DNA of 64,000 nt from Geobacillus vulcani PSS1 (GCF_000733845.1 NZ_JPOI01000001.1:1589501-1653500); one strand, 5' to 3'. Counted from the stretch's first letter, positions 1 to 9,939 are shown. The notes: a model not told the origin generated them from the sequence alone. Numbers and translations are program-made.

Positions 1-60
1 AAGATCCGAATTTCACAAAACTTCTCAACGTGAGAAAAACCGTTTTTGAGCGGCTTTTTC
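1..60. other. Window start, untranslated tail upstream of ytpB
   Basis: No gene is supported here. There is a short inverted repeat (CTTCTCA ... TGAGAA) and a small CCG/CGG hairpin followed by a T-run, which could be the terminator of a gene left of the window. The CTTCTC...GAGAAA core resembles intergenic repeats near 7.9, 38.5 and 43.4 kb; the match is too short to be certain. Confidence 0.3.
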
Positions 61-192
61 ATTTCATTGCCAACCCCTTTTATGGTTTGCCCCAGCTGCA
101 GGGATGGCAATACTGGAAAACGAGATTGCAGGCTGTTCAGACGCGAAACGATTTTGGTTGCCGATAAGATGGAAATGCTAGGAGACGAGACC

Positions 193-1302
193 ATGGTGTT
201 TGCACCTGAGGTGAGCCGATTGAACATTCCGAAAAACCCCATCGCCTTGATGAAAACGGTGTATCGTGACGTGCTTCCGCTTGTCCACCGTGAGCTTGCC
301 TATTGGCAGCGCCAAGCTGAGCGCATTCCTGACCCGGAATTGCGGCGCCAGGCGCTCGCGAGCATCGCCTCAAAAACGTTCCATTGCGAAGGCGGCTCCA
401 TTTTGGCGCTCTTGGCCGGAGAAAACATGGAGGATTGCATCCGCTTTATCGTTGCTTACCAGACGATCAGCGATTATTTGGATAATTTGTGCGACCGCAG
501 CACCTCGCTTGATCCGCTCGACTTTCGCGCCTTGCACGATTCGATGCCGGACGCTTTGACGATCGGCGCGGAGCCGTCGAACTATTACCGCCATCGCCGA
601 GAACAGGAAGACGGTGGCTATTTGCCGGCGCTTGTGCGCACGTGCCAAGAGGTGCTCGAGACGGTGCGCCATTATGAGACGGTCGCCCCGTTTTTGCATG
701 AATTGGCCGGATATTATTGCGACTTGCAAGTGCATAAACATGTCGAAGCGAGCGAGCGGGTGCCGCGGCTGGAGAAATGGTTCGAGCAATACAAAGCCGC
801 CTTGCCGCCGATGGAATGGTATGAGTTTTCCGCCTGCTCCGGTTCGACGCTCGGCATTTTCTGCCTTGTCGCCTATGCGTTTGGCGAATCGCTGCCGCCG
901 GAGATGGCGAGACAAGTGCGCGACGGCTATTTTCCGTACATTCAAGGGCTGCACATTTTGCTTGACTATTTGATCGATCAAGAGGAAGACCGGGAAGGCG
1001 GCGACCTGAACTTTTGTTTTTACTATCCGAATGAAACGGTGATGCTTGAGCGGCTTTGCCATTTCATCGAAGAGGCCGACCGCCATGTCGGCGCGCTCCC
1101 GCACGGCGAGTTTCATCGCCTCATCCACCGCGGCTTGCTCGGGTTGTATTTGTCGGATGCCAAGGTGAAGAAGCAACGCGGACTGCGCCGGCTGGCGCGC
1201 CGGCTCGTCCGCGCCGGCGGGGCGGCGTCGCAGTTTTTTTACTGGAACGGCAAGGCATACCGCCTCTGGCAAGGAACACAAAAACGGCTGTCCTTTTCAT
1301 AA
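193..1302 (+). CDS. ytpB: Tetraprenyl-beta-curcumene synthase (DUF2600, YtpB)
   Basis: Terpene synthase of the YtpB family. In B. subtilis it cyclises tetraprenyl diphosphate to tetraprenyl-beta-curcumene, the precursor of C35 sesquarterpenes made around sporulation. The protein is 369 aa, close to the B. subtilis length as I recall it. Family-typical stretches are visible, including RIPDPELRRQALASI, TFHCEGG and the Asp-rich YQTISDYLDNLCDRS around residue 95, which probably binds diphosphate/Mg. The frame is open back to position 46, but the ATG at 193 has an AGGAG box 8 nt upstream, and the extra N-terminal residues look like untranslated leader. A long hairpin overlapping the stop separates it from the convergent ytqB. 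Confidence 0.93.
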   Translation: MVFAPEVSRLNIPKNPIALMKTVYRDVLPLVHRELAYWQRQAERIPDPELRRQALASIASKTFHCEGGSILALLAGENMEDCIRFIVAYQTISDYLDNLCDRSTSLDPLDFRALHDSMPDALTIGAEPSNYYRHRREQEDGGYLPALVRTCQEVLETVRHYETVAPFLHELAGYYCDLQVHKHVEASERVPRLEKWFEQYKAALPPMEWYEFSACSGSTLGIFCLVAYAFGESLPPEMARQVRDGYFPYIQGLHILLDYLIDQEEDREGGDLNFCFYYPNETVMLERLCHFIEEADRHVGALPHGEFHRLIHRGLLGLYLSDAKVKKQRGLRRLARRLVRAGGAASQFFYWNGKAYRLWQGTQKRLSFS

Positions 1303-1318
1303 GGGCGGCCGTTTGCTT
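1282..1318 (+). terminator. Terminator overlapping the ytpB stop
   Basis: A stem of about 14 bp (AAACGGCTGTCCTT with AAGGGCGGCCGTTT, two G-T pairs) spans the stop codon. The T-run is poor on the plus strand, but it can insulate the convergent ytpB/ytqB pair. Confidence 0.6.
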
Positions 1319-1359
1319 GTATTGGCGAGGACAGCGGTTTGTTGGTGAACCGGACGGAA

Positions 1360-1947
1360 TCAGGCGCCTCCATCTGCCCGATTCTCAAGCGCAAGCAAAA
1401 ACGGCGGGTCGTTTTGCCGATTGATGAATTCATATTTCAAAGCGTGGACGCGCCGTTGATCAAGAGAGCGGACGTAATCAAGGAGCGCGTCGCGTTCGCG
1501 CTTTCCTTCGGGATGACCATGGTAGACGACAAGGACGATGACGCCGCCCGGCTTCATGACGGAAAGCAGCTGGCGGACCGCTTCGATCGTCGATTCCGGC
1601 TTGGTGACGATCTGTTTGTTGCCGCCTGGCAAATAGCCGAGGTTGAACACGGCGCCGGCGATCCGCCCGTGCACGTCAGCGGGAAGTGCGTCAAGCAGTT
1701 CACTGTGGCTTCGTTCCAACAGCGTCGCCCGCTCGCGCAGTCCGTGTTCGGCGAGGCGGGCGGACGCCGCGGCGATGGCTTCGCGTTGGATGTCAAAACC
1801 GAAAACATGGCCGCTGCCGCCGACGCGTTCCGCGAGATAGACGGTGTCATGACCGTTGCCGACCGTCGCGTCAACGGCGATGTCGCCTTCATGGACCGCT
1901 TGGTCGAGCAAAAAACGAGCAAACGGCAAAATGTTCATCAATGCCAT
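1360..1947 (-). CDS. ytqB: tRNA 5-aminomethyl-2-thiouridine methyltransferase MnmM (YtqB)
   Basis: Class I SAM-dependent methyltransferase of the YtqB family, recently assigned in B. subtilis as MnmM, which methylates the nm5s2U wobble base to mnm5s2U in tRNA. The 195-aa protein shows the SAM motif DATVGNGHDT (about residues 26-35), an acidic ribose-binding strand GFDIQ, and the NLGYLPGG motif that stands in for the catalytic NPPY-like loop. The ATG at 1947 has GGAGG 8 nt upstream; a second ATG three codons later is possible. In B. subtilis it pairs with the radical-SAM gene ytqA, which is not seen next to it here. Confidence 0.9.
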   Translation of the reverse strand: MALMNILPFARFLLDQAVHEGDIAVDATVGNGHDTVYLAERVGGSGHVFGFDIQREAIAAASARLAEHGLRERATLLERSHSELLDALPADVHGRIAGAVFNLGYLPGGNKQIVTKPESTIEAVRQLLSVMKPGGVIVLVVYHGHPEGKRERDALLDYVRSLDQRRVHALKYEFINRQNDPPFLLALENRADGGA

Positions 1948-2337
1948 CGGTTGGTCCTCCTTGCGATCGTTTTATCGTTGGCGCTGGCACGGATGGCAGG
2001 CGGCATCGTTGTTCTTCCGGCTTGGCCATCCGCTGCGCCGGAGCGACGAAAAGCTTTGAGTGGATCGGACGGAACGAAGGCGCCGATGTTGGCATTGTAG
2101 CAAAAACAACAGGGAAAATCGACTGCAGACCGTCGAAATGGCGTTGGCAGTCTCCAACCGTTGCCGCAGAGACAACGGCGAACATCGACGACCGAAGGGC
2201 ATTTCATCGAGACCGGGTCGGCCGATTGCCGTCCATACAACAGCGGCGATCGACCGCCTGCCAATCATTGGCGTGATACGACTGCCGCGGGCGGCGCATA
2301 GTAAACATGAGGGAACATGATGAAAAGGGGTGAACAC
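1948..2337. other. 390-bp intergenic region without a supported gene
   Basis: This is the divergent spacer between ytqB and ytzC. Open frames cross it on both strands, but none has a ribosome-binding site or a recognisable product. In B. subtilis the neighbourhood of ytqB also contains ytqA; I see no remnant of it. No repeat or strong hairpin noted. Confidence 0.5.
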
Positions 2338-2601
2338 ATGGCGACAAGACAATCGGTTGAAGAGTTTTTGCAGCGGTGTGAAGATGTGATCCGCTTTGCG
2401 AAAGAACAATATACCGAAGCGCAAAAGCAGGAGCATTACAACATCACTGAATATACGAACGCCCAGCAAATGCTCGAGCAAACGGTCCTTGATTTAGCGC
2501 ACCTCGCCCGCAGCTGCAACGCCCAGCAGCGCGAACAGCTGCACCGGATGCGGCTCCAGCTTGAGCAGCTGCAAAACGAAATGATCTTGCTTGACCGCTG
2601 A
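2338..2601 (+). CDS. ytzC: YtzC family small protein (DUF2524)
   Basis: An 87-aa, highly charged, almost entirely helical protein of unknown function, conserved in Bacillaceae next to ytqB. Heptad-like Leu/Gln spacing (QRCEDVIRFAKEQY, then RMRLQLEQLQNEM) suggests an antiparallel helical hairpin or coiled coil. The start is the ATG at 2338, preceded by AGGGGTG at the right distance; ATGs at 2317 and 2320 in the same frame lack a Shine-Dalgarno sequence. It reads in the same direction as the small orphan ORF 90 nt downstream and may share a transcript with it. Confidence 0.8.
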   Translation: MATRQSVEEFLQRCEDVIRFAKEQYTEAQKQEHYNITEYTNAQQMLEQTVLDLAHLARSCNAQQREQLHRMRLQLEQLQNEMILLDR

Positions 2602-2690
2602 GACGAGCGGCAATTGAAAGCCCCGCCATTCACACCCGCCAAAGGGAAAGCCAAGAACGACGAGGAAACCGAAGGGAGGAGGGACACGAC

Positions 2691-2855
2691 ATGAAGCGAC
2701 GCCTCAAGCAAACCAACCCGGAACAAAAAACGCGCAACGGCCAAAACAATAACGATCTCGAGCTCGGTCAAGATTTCGACCCGGTCAAGCTGGCGAAAAA
2801 GCAGTACGAACAAACGGGCGGCCAGCCGATCCGCTCCAAGCAGCGCAATGGGTGA
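2691..2855 (+). CDS. Small basic hydrophilic protein, unknown, SASP-like composition
   Basis: A 54-codon frame with a strong GGGAGGAGGG ribosome-binding site about 8 nt before its ATG, followed 17 nt after the stop by a terminator, so it has the anatomy of a real gene. The product is very hydrophilic, rich in Lys, Gln, Asn and Gly (MKRRLKQTNPEQKTRNGQ... QPIRSKQRNG), with no hydrophobic core and no membrane segment. This composition recalls minor small acid-soluble spore proteins, but I cannot match it to SspK-SspP or other named families. Function unknown; a sporulation role is only a guess. Confidence 0.65.
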   Translation: MKRRLKQTNPEQKTRNGQNNNDLELGQDFDPVKLAKKQYEQTGGQPIRSKQRNG

Positions 2856-2872
2856 GTCATGCCGAACGATGG

Positions 2873-2898
2873 GGCGGCCATCAAGCCGCCTCTTTTTT
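2873..2898 (+). terminator. Rho-independent terminator after the 54-codon ORF
   Basis: Perfect GGCGGC/GCCGCC stem with a 6-nt loop, followed by CTTTTTT. Confidence 0.8.
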
Positions 2899-2903
2899 CT
2901 GTA

Positions 2904-3040
2904 AACATCACGCGTGGGTGAGCCGTGATGTTCATGCCAAGGTGGAGAACAAGGCCTGCTCATGAGTGGTTTCCATGAACATCACCCGTTGGTGAGTCGT
3001 GATGTTCATGCCAAGGTGGGCAGTACCGTTTGCTCATGGA
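2904..3040 (+). repeat. Two tandem copies of a hairpin repeat, 74-bp period
   Basis: Two copies of the same module lie head to tail. Copy 1 has stem AACATCAC/GTGATGTT at 2904-2911 and 2925-2932. Copy 2 has the identical stem at 2978-2985 and 2999-3006. Both enclose a 13-nt loop ending GGTGAGCC or GGTGAGTC, and both continue with CATGCCAAGGTGG and, about 20 nt later, TGCTCATG. Copy 2 can form a second hairpin (TGGGCA/TGCTCA). A related element with a different stem lies at 7652-7692. The pair sits between a terminator and yttB and does not encode protein. Confidence 0.8.
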
Positions 3041-3134
3041 TGTTTTTAGGCGCTTTTTTGATTGCTTTTTTTCCTGTTTTCCCCTACAATTATTTCGGGA
3101 ATCAAAAGAAAAGCGATGAAAAGGATGATGACCG

Positions 3135-4334
3135 ATGCCCCGCGCTCTTTGGTGGCTGCTCGTCGGTATGGCGCTCAATGTAACAGGGGCGTCATTTTTA
3201 TGGCCGTTAAATACCATTTATTTGCATGAACAACTCGATCAGCCGCTCGCGGTGGCGGGAGCGGTGCTGATGCTCAACTCCGGCGGCAGCGTCATCGGCA
3301 GTCTGGTTGGCGGTGTTTTGTTTGACCGGATCGGCGGGTTTCGCGTTTTGTTGGCCGGAGCGGTGTTGACGATGGCCGCGCTTGCGGGGTTGAACGTTTG
3401 GCACGGCTGGCCGCATTATGCGGTGTTTTTGGCGCTTGTCGGCATCGGCAGCGGCGTCGTCTTTCCGGCGGCGTCGGCGTACGCCGGGGCGATTTGGCCC
3501 GAAGGGGGGCGGTGGGCGTTCAACGCCTTGTATGTCGCGCAAAATATCGGCGTTGCCGTCGGTTCGGCGCTTGGCGGGTTTGTCGCTTCGTATTCGTTCT
3601 CGTTCGTGTTTTTGGCCAATCTATTGCTTTATGCGGCGTTTTTGGCGATCGTCACGGTCGGATTGCGGCGCATCCCGCTTTTGCCCCCGGCGCGAACGAA
3701 ACGGCCGGCAGAAGCGGAAAAAGTGCCATCCCGTGCCGTGGGCTGGGCGCTCGCCCTCCTTTGCGCCGGCTATGGACTATGTTGGTTAAGCTATGTCCAA
3801 TGGTCGACGACGATCGCCGCCTATACGCGCGAGCTCGAGATACCGGTCGGGCAGTACAGCTTGCTTTGGACGATCAACGGCGCGTTGATCGTCTTGGCCC
3901 AGCCCGTGCTGTCGCGGGTGATCCACCGCTTCATGCCGGGGATGAAACGACAAACGGTGATCGGGTTTGCCATTTTCGTCGTCTCGTTTGCGATGCTGTT
4001 TGGCGCCGATTCCCTTGTTGAGTTTGCCGCCTCCATGGTGGTCCTCACCATCGCCGAAATGATCGTCTGGCCGGCGATTCCGGCAGTGGTGAACGAATTG
4101 GCGCCGCAAGGGAAGGCTGGGTTGTACCAAGGCATCGTCAACGGTACGGCCACGGCCGGACGGATGATTGGACCGGTCATCGGTGGTTGGATTGCTGACG
4201 CCTTCGGAATGAAGCTGCTCATTGGGCTGCTCGTCGCGTTTGCCCTGTTGGCGGTGGCCGCATCACTTTTGTACGACCGCTGGCTGCCGAGGCCGACGGA
4301 AAAGGCGGGAGAAAAAACGGCTGCGACCATATAG
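3135..4334 (+). CDS. yttB: Major facilitator superfamily transporter YttB
   Basis: A 399-aa integral membrane protein with the usual 12-helix MFS pattern. A helix starts almost at the N terminus (LWWLLVGMALNV), and the MFS signature loop between helices 2 and 3 is visible as GGVLFDRIGGFRV around residues 60-72. A long cytoplasmic loop around residues 180-200 separates the two halves. B. subtilis YttB, the neighbour of leuS, is an uncharacterised drug-efflux-like MFS protein; substrate here is unknown. The start has AAAGGATG upstream. Confidence 0.85.
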   Translation: MPRALWWLLVGMALNVTGASFLWPLNTIYLHEQLDQPLAVAGAVLMLNSGGSVIGSLVGGVLFDRIGGFRVLLAGAVLTMAALAGLNVWHGWPHYAVFLALVGIGSGVVFPAASAYAGAIWPEGGRWAFNALYVAQNIGVAVGSALGGFVASYSFSFVFLANLLLYAAFLAIVTVGLRRIPLLPPARTKRPAEAEKVPSRAVGWALALLCAGYGLCWLSYVQWSTTIAAYTRELEIPVGQYSLLWTINGALIVLAQPVLSRVIHRFMPGMKRQTVIGFAIFVVSFAMLFGADSLVEFAASMVVLTIAEMIVWPAIPAVVNELAPQGKAGLYQGIVNGTATAGRMIGPVIGGWIADAFGMKLLIGLLVAFALLAVAASLLYDRWLPRPTEKAGEKTAATI

Positions 4335-4342
4335 GTTTCAAC

Positions 4343-4371
4343 TTGCAATTGATCGACAAATTTTTTAAAAT
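4343..4371 (+). promoter_or_regulatory. Sigma-A promoter for the leuS T-box transcript
   Basis: TTGCAA at 4343-4348 and TAAAAT at 4366-4371 with a 17-nt spacer, immediately upstream of the leader RNA. Confidence 0.65.
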
Positions 4372-4394
4372 AATAATAAGTTTGCCATTCGAAA

Positions 4395-4646
4395 CAACAA
4401 AGCGAACAACGGTGAAGAGGAGCAGTAGCGGGCTTGACGGACGGCAGAGAGTTGACGGATGGTGCGAGTCAACCGAAGTCGGCCCGTGAACTCGCCTCGG
4501 AGTTGCCGGCGTGAACGGTCATCGACAGCGCCGGCCGTCCATCCGCGTTAAGGAAGAAAGCGGGTGCGCCATGTGCGCGCCAAAAAGGGTGGTACCGCGG
4601 GAAGCGCGCCTCTCGTCCCTTTGCGTGGGGATGGGAGGTTTTTTTG
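4395..4646 (+). promoter_or_regulatory. T-box leader, leucine-specific (CTC), upstream of leuS
   Basis: The conserved T-box core AGGGTGGTACCGCGG lies at 4586-4600. It is followed by a terminator stem (4609-4619 with 4627-4638, then seven T) that competes with the antiterminator. The AGTA-like box is near 4425. A specifier-loop context GTGAACTCGCC puts a CTC leucine codon at 4491-4493. Uncharged tRNA-Leu(GAG) is therefore expected to stabilise the antiterminator and switch on leuS. The specifier choice is inferred from position, not from a folded model. Confidence 0.92.
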
Positions 4647-4704
4647 TACATACTTTCGTCCATGATGCAAGTAGAAGTAGAATCTTGATAGGAGGAGTGC
4701 TGCG

Positions 4705-7122
<2,418 letters not shown>

Positions 7123-7206
7123 TGAAAAAGCGGCCGCCCGCCTTGAGACGGCGCACGCGGCGTCAAGGAACGATCATCTTGAACCAGCTTCCGCATAGCC
7201 AGCGCA

Positions 7207-7240
7207 AGCGGGGAGGAATCGACGCCTTCCCCGCTGCCTT
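7207..7240 (+). terminator. Weak terminator between leuS and ytwF
   Basis: AGCGGGGAGG pairs with CCTTCCCCGCT over about 10 bp, followed by only GCCTTTTG. It may attenuate rather than fully end the leuS transcript. Confidence 0.5.
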
Positions 7241-7275
7241 TTGTCGAAAAAGCGAGAGAAAGGGGTCGATCTGCC

Positions 7276-7590
7276 ATGGAAGAGATCAAGGAAATCACGC
7301 CGGCGGAAGTGAAGGAAAAACTCGAACGCGGTGAAAAGCTGAACATTGTCGATGTGCGTGAAGACGAGGAAGTCGCTCTCGGCATGATCCCCGGCGCGAA
7401 GCATATCAAAATGGGCGACATCCCTGCCCGGCTTGCGGAATTCGACCGCAACGAAGAATACATTTTCGTCTGCCGCTCCGGACGGCGGAGCGAAAACGTC
7501 TGCCGCTACTTGCAAGAGCTCGGCTACCGCGTCCGCAACATGACCGGCGGCATGCTGGAATGGGAAGGAGAAACGGTGCCGAAGCGATAA
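7276..7590 (+). CDS. ytwF: Rhodanese-like sulfurtransferase YtwF
   Basis: A 104-aa single-domain rhodanese, the minimal catalytic fold. The substrate loop with the predicted persulfide-carrying cysteine is CRSGRRS starting at residue 66, preceded by the strand YIFV. The CH2A-like N-terminal signature IVDVREDEEVALGMIPGA is intact, and the protein ends in the usual GGMLEWEGE. It would accept or donate sulfane sulfur in the cytoplasm; its physiological partner is unknown. The ATG has GAAAGGGG upstream. Confidence 0.9.
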   Translation: MEEIKEITPAEVKEKLERGEKLNIVDVREDEEVALGMIPGAKHIKMGDIPARLAEFDRNEEYIFVCRSGRRSENVCRYLQELGYRVRNMTGGMLEWEGETVPKR

Positions 7591-7651
7591 GCGTTTCCGG
7601 CTCGAAGGACAGAGCATGGCGGGCCGTCATCTCAGTGATTCTGTTCTGCGA

Positions 7652-7692
7652 AAATCCCACATCGGTGAGTCGGGATTTGGCAAAACGTTGCC
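7652..7692 (+). repeat. Hairpin repeat, compensatory-stem copy
   Basis: AAATCCC (7652-7658) pairs with GGGATTT (7672-7678) around a 13-nt loop ending GGTGAGTC, the loop also found at 2912-2924 and 2986-2998. A second hairpin, GGCAA/TTGCC, follows at once (7679-7692), and then CATGGA as in the 2978 copy. Confidence 0.7.
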
Positions 7693-7987
7693 CATGGACC
7701 TTTTCCGTCAAGACTAAAATGCCGGGAAGCGTCAGCGGATGGGAAACGGATTCATCCGAACAGCCCCGTTCAGTCAAGAGGCAAAGGAATGGTTCGCTGC
7801 CGCCGGCCTTTTCAAGCGTCGGCGGCTTGCGCTTCTCTGGTCCGCCTGCGGGGGAGAAGGCTAGTGATTCAACAAGAAGGCGGCTCCCATGCCGCTTCTC
7901 AAATGGAGAAATCAAATAGGGAAACTTTCTGAATGTTGCTCTTCTCGCCGCTCAAGAAATGGTGGATTGTCGCCGGCCTTGCACGAG

Positions 7988-8022
7988 CGAAAAAGCGTCC
8001 CAGTTTTTTGGGGCGCTTTTTC
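7988..8022 (+). terminator. Terminator-like hairpin upstream of nprA
   Basis: GAAAAAGCGTCCCA pairs with GGGGCGCTTTTTC, with a T-rich tail on either strand. It lies about 100 nt before the nprA start and shields it from upstream reading. Confidence 0.65.
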
Positions 8023-8117
8023 CATTTTGTTTTAGTACCAAAGTGTGATGCAAGAAAAAAAGGAAGGGATATAATTTTCGGTAAAATCAGACAATTGTTC
8101 AAAGGAGGATCTCCCTG

Positions 8118-9392
8118 TTGAAACTCGGCGACCGCTTGAAATTCGCCCGTCTGATGAAAGGCCTGACCCAAGAAGAAACGGCTGAAGGCATTATTTCGGT
8201 TTCTTATTTATCAAAAATTGAGAACAACCAAGTCATCCCGAGCCAAGAGGTGCTCGAATGGCTGTTTCGGCGGCTCGACATCCGCCCCAGCGGAAACGAC
8301 ACAACGCCTTCGTGGTTCGAATGGGTGATGTCGTGGTACAAGGCGATGACAAGCCGTGATAAACCTGCCGCGCAGGAACTGTATGAAGCGGTCAAAGAGC
8401 GATGCGAGCAGTCTAGGGATGCCGAAGCCATGATTTATTTTCAGCTGATGCGGATCCGGTATTTTCTGCTTCTTGGTGACAAAAAGGGGGCGGAAACGGC
8501 GGCGCAAAGCGTGCGGGACTGGTATGGGTCGTTCAGTGATGACATGCGTTATTATTATTGGAAGTTTTTTGGGCTTTTATATTATTGTCAAGAAAAATAT
8601 GACGACGCTTTGCATTGTTATCAAAGGGCAGAACAGTGGTTGAAGGGAGAATGGAAAACGAGCGGAGAAGAGGCCGATTTGGCTTACTTGTTGGCGCTTG
8701 CATGCAGCCGTCTGTGGAAATGGTTCCGATGCCTTCATTACGCCGAGCGAGCGCTGGCGCTCAGCCAGGTGGAATACGACTTGCGGCGGAGCGCCGAATG
8801 CCATGTGTTGTTGGCGATTTGCTACCGGCGCTGCGGGGAGATCGACAAAGCGGTTGACCATTGCCTGTTGGCCCAAAAGGCGGCGAGGATGGTGGACGAT
8901 CGACGGCTTCTCGGGATTGTGGAACACAATCTCGGCCATTTGAAAGGAATGAAACGCCAATATGGCGAGGCGGTGCAACATTACGAGAACAGCTTGATAT
9001 ATAAAGCGGACGCCCCGCTGGATGCACGGCTCATCACGCTGTTGTCGCTCATGCGCGTGCATTGTGAGGCCAAGCATTACCGCAAAGCGTGGATGGCCGT
9101 CGAGGAGGGGTGGAAACAGCTCGAACAAGCCCCTAACGGCGCGTCCGAGCATTATGAGTATTATTTGCATTTTTCCATTTACCGGCTGCTTTTGAGCGGA
9201 GAAGACGAACCGTTGGAGCGGCTGCTCAAACAAGAGGCGATTCCCTATTTCCAAAAAAAGAAGGAGTATGACGACGCATCGTTGTATGCCGAATATTTGG
9301 CGGATTGTTATATGCGGAGGCGCCAATACAAGCAGGCGGCCCAATATTATCAGCTAAGCTGCACCCTCTTGCGAACGCAAGCCGGTGTTTGA
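8118..9392 (+). CDS. nprA: NprA-type transcriptional activator (RRNPP: XRE HTH plus TPR)
   Basis: A 424-aa cytoplasmic regulator. Residues 1-60 are an XRE helix-turn-helix (LKFARLMKGLTQEETAEGI, then SVSYLSKIENN). The rest is a helical array of TPR-like repeats, for example SAECHVLLAICYRRCGEIDKAV, the fold that binds a re-imported oligopeptide in PlcR, NprR and Rap proteins. A regulator called NprA is known upstream of the neutral protease gene in B. stearothermophilus, and this gene sits in that place. The start is TTG with AAAGGAGG 9 nt upstream. Its stop lies 15 nt before a tiny exported-peptide gene, the classic receptor-signal arrangement. Confidence 0.9.
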   Translation: MKLGDRLKFARLMKGLTQEETAEGIISVSYLSKIENNQVIPSQEVLEWLFRRLDIRPSGNDTTPSWFEWVMSWYKAMTSRDKPAAQELYEAVKERCEQSRDAEAMIYFQLMRIRYFLLLGDKKGAETAAQSVRDWYGSFSDDMRYYYWKFFGLLYYCQEKYDDALHCYQRAEQWLKGEWKTSGEEADLAYLLALACSRLWKWFRCLHYAERALALSQVEYDLRRSAECHVLLAICYRRCGEIDKAVDHCLLAQKAARMVDDRRLLGIVEHNLGHLKGMKRQYGEAVQHYENSLIYKADAPLDARLITLLSLMRVHCEAKHYRKAWMAVEEGWKQLEQAPNGASEHYEYYLHFSIYRLLLSGEDEPLERLLKQEAIPYFQKKKEYDDASLYAEYLADCYMRRRQYKQAAQYYQLSCTLLRTQAGV

Positions 9393-9407
9393 AAGGAGGT
9401 GAAGCTT

Positions 9408-9536
9408 GTGAAAAAGCGGGTCATCGTGATCGTCGCTCTCGCCGTCCTTGGCCTCGCTTCGGCTTTTGGTCCGGGCATCGGGGTGAAAGAAGCGGCTAAA
9501 GATGAGCATCCGCCGCCGACGGTGATCGCCCAATAA
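9408..9536 (+). CDS. Exported signalling-peptide precursor (NprX/Phr-like)
   Basis: A 42-codon frame starting with GTG and preceded by an excellent AAAGGAGGTG box, 15 nt after nprA stops. The product begins MKKRV, continues with a hydrophobic stretch (IVIVALAVLGLASAFG, residues 5-20), and ends in a hydrophilic tail whose last residues are HPPPTVIAQ. This is the layout of RRNPP pro-peptides: a Sec signal sequence followed by a short C-terminal pheromone that is trimmed outside and re-imported by Opp. I infer that a peptide from the tail (perhaps PPPTVIAQ or part of it) binds NprA. It shares no obvious sequence with the cereus-group NprX pheromone core SKPDIVG. Confidence 0.75.
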   Translation: MKKRVIVIVALAVLGLASAFGPGIGVKEAAKDEHPPPTVIAQ

Positions 9537-9939
9537 AAAGAACGCCGGATGAACGCTTTGCCTGTCTGCGTCGGATGAGGCGGCCTTATGGCTCTTTTGA
9601 TCTTCTTCGAACCGATCCGTCCCCTGTTTTCGTCATGGTGCGAAAGCGGGGATGAGTCGGTTTTTTTGTTTCAGCCGCTGAAAGACGTCTTTCAGAAATC
9701 CGTTGACTCAAGCGAAAAGGATGAGTCTTTTGGTTTAGCAGCCCCCGCTGCCGGCCGGGTTTCACTCTGGCTGTTTTGTCGCAGGCAGAAAGCCGCAAAG
9801 AGAGAAAAACGGAAAATAGGCTGCCGGATCAGGCCGTATGTCGCCCAATCATTTTCCCAATACCGAATCAACCAATGTTAAGATAAAATTTTGATTGAAA
9901 GGAATAATCAAACTATTAAAAAAGAAAGGGGTGAAGGGA
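9537..9939. other. 403-bp npr regulatory region
   Basis: No gene. After the terminator (9610-9667) come an 18-bp perfect palindrome (CTGAAAGACGTCTTTCAG, 9678-9695) and an inverted pair GACTCA/TGAGTC (9705-9710 and 9722-9727). Three CCAAT-type direct repeats follow (9844, 9856, 9872), then a TAAAAT hexamer near 9886 with no recognisable -35 box. The missing -35 fits activator-dependent transcription; operator identity is inference. Confidence 0.55.
9610..9667 (+). terminator. Strong terminator ending nprA-peptide transcript
   Basis: A long imperfect stem (AACCGAT...TCCCC..TTTTCG with CGAAA..GGGGA...TCGGTT) is followed by seven T. It separates the regulator/peptide pair from npr. Confidence 0.85.

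Larger units (their letters stand above)
7591..8117. other. 527-bp intergenic region with repeats and a terminator
   Basis: No coding frame is supported. It holds a hairpin repeat (7652-7692), a TTCTC...GAGAAA repeat segment (about 7890-7960) similar to one at 43.4 kb, a terminator-like hairpin (7988-8022), and an A-rich leader with a TATAAT hexamer near 8070 that may be the nprA promoter. Confidence 0.6.

Noticed and set aside
370..1281. 303-codon open frame on the minus strand across ytpB
   Set aside because: It is the antisense shadow of a well-supported gene; high GC keeps the opposite strand open. No RBS or family resemblance.
1339..2100. 253-codon plus-strand frame over ytqB
   Set aside because: Antisense of ytqB, whose motifs and RBS are clear.
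1948..2337. Remnant of ytqA (radical SAM) upstream of ytqB
   Set aside because: No CxxxCxxC-type or other family motif can be read in any frame of this interval.
7406..7915. 169-codon minus-strand frame downstream of ytwF
   Set aside because: It overlaps the rhodanese gene and a hairpin repeat; such frames are likely repeat translations annotated as hypothetical proteins.
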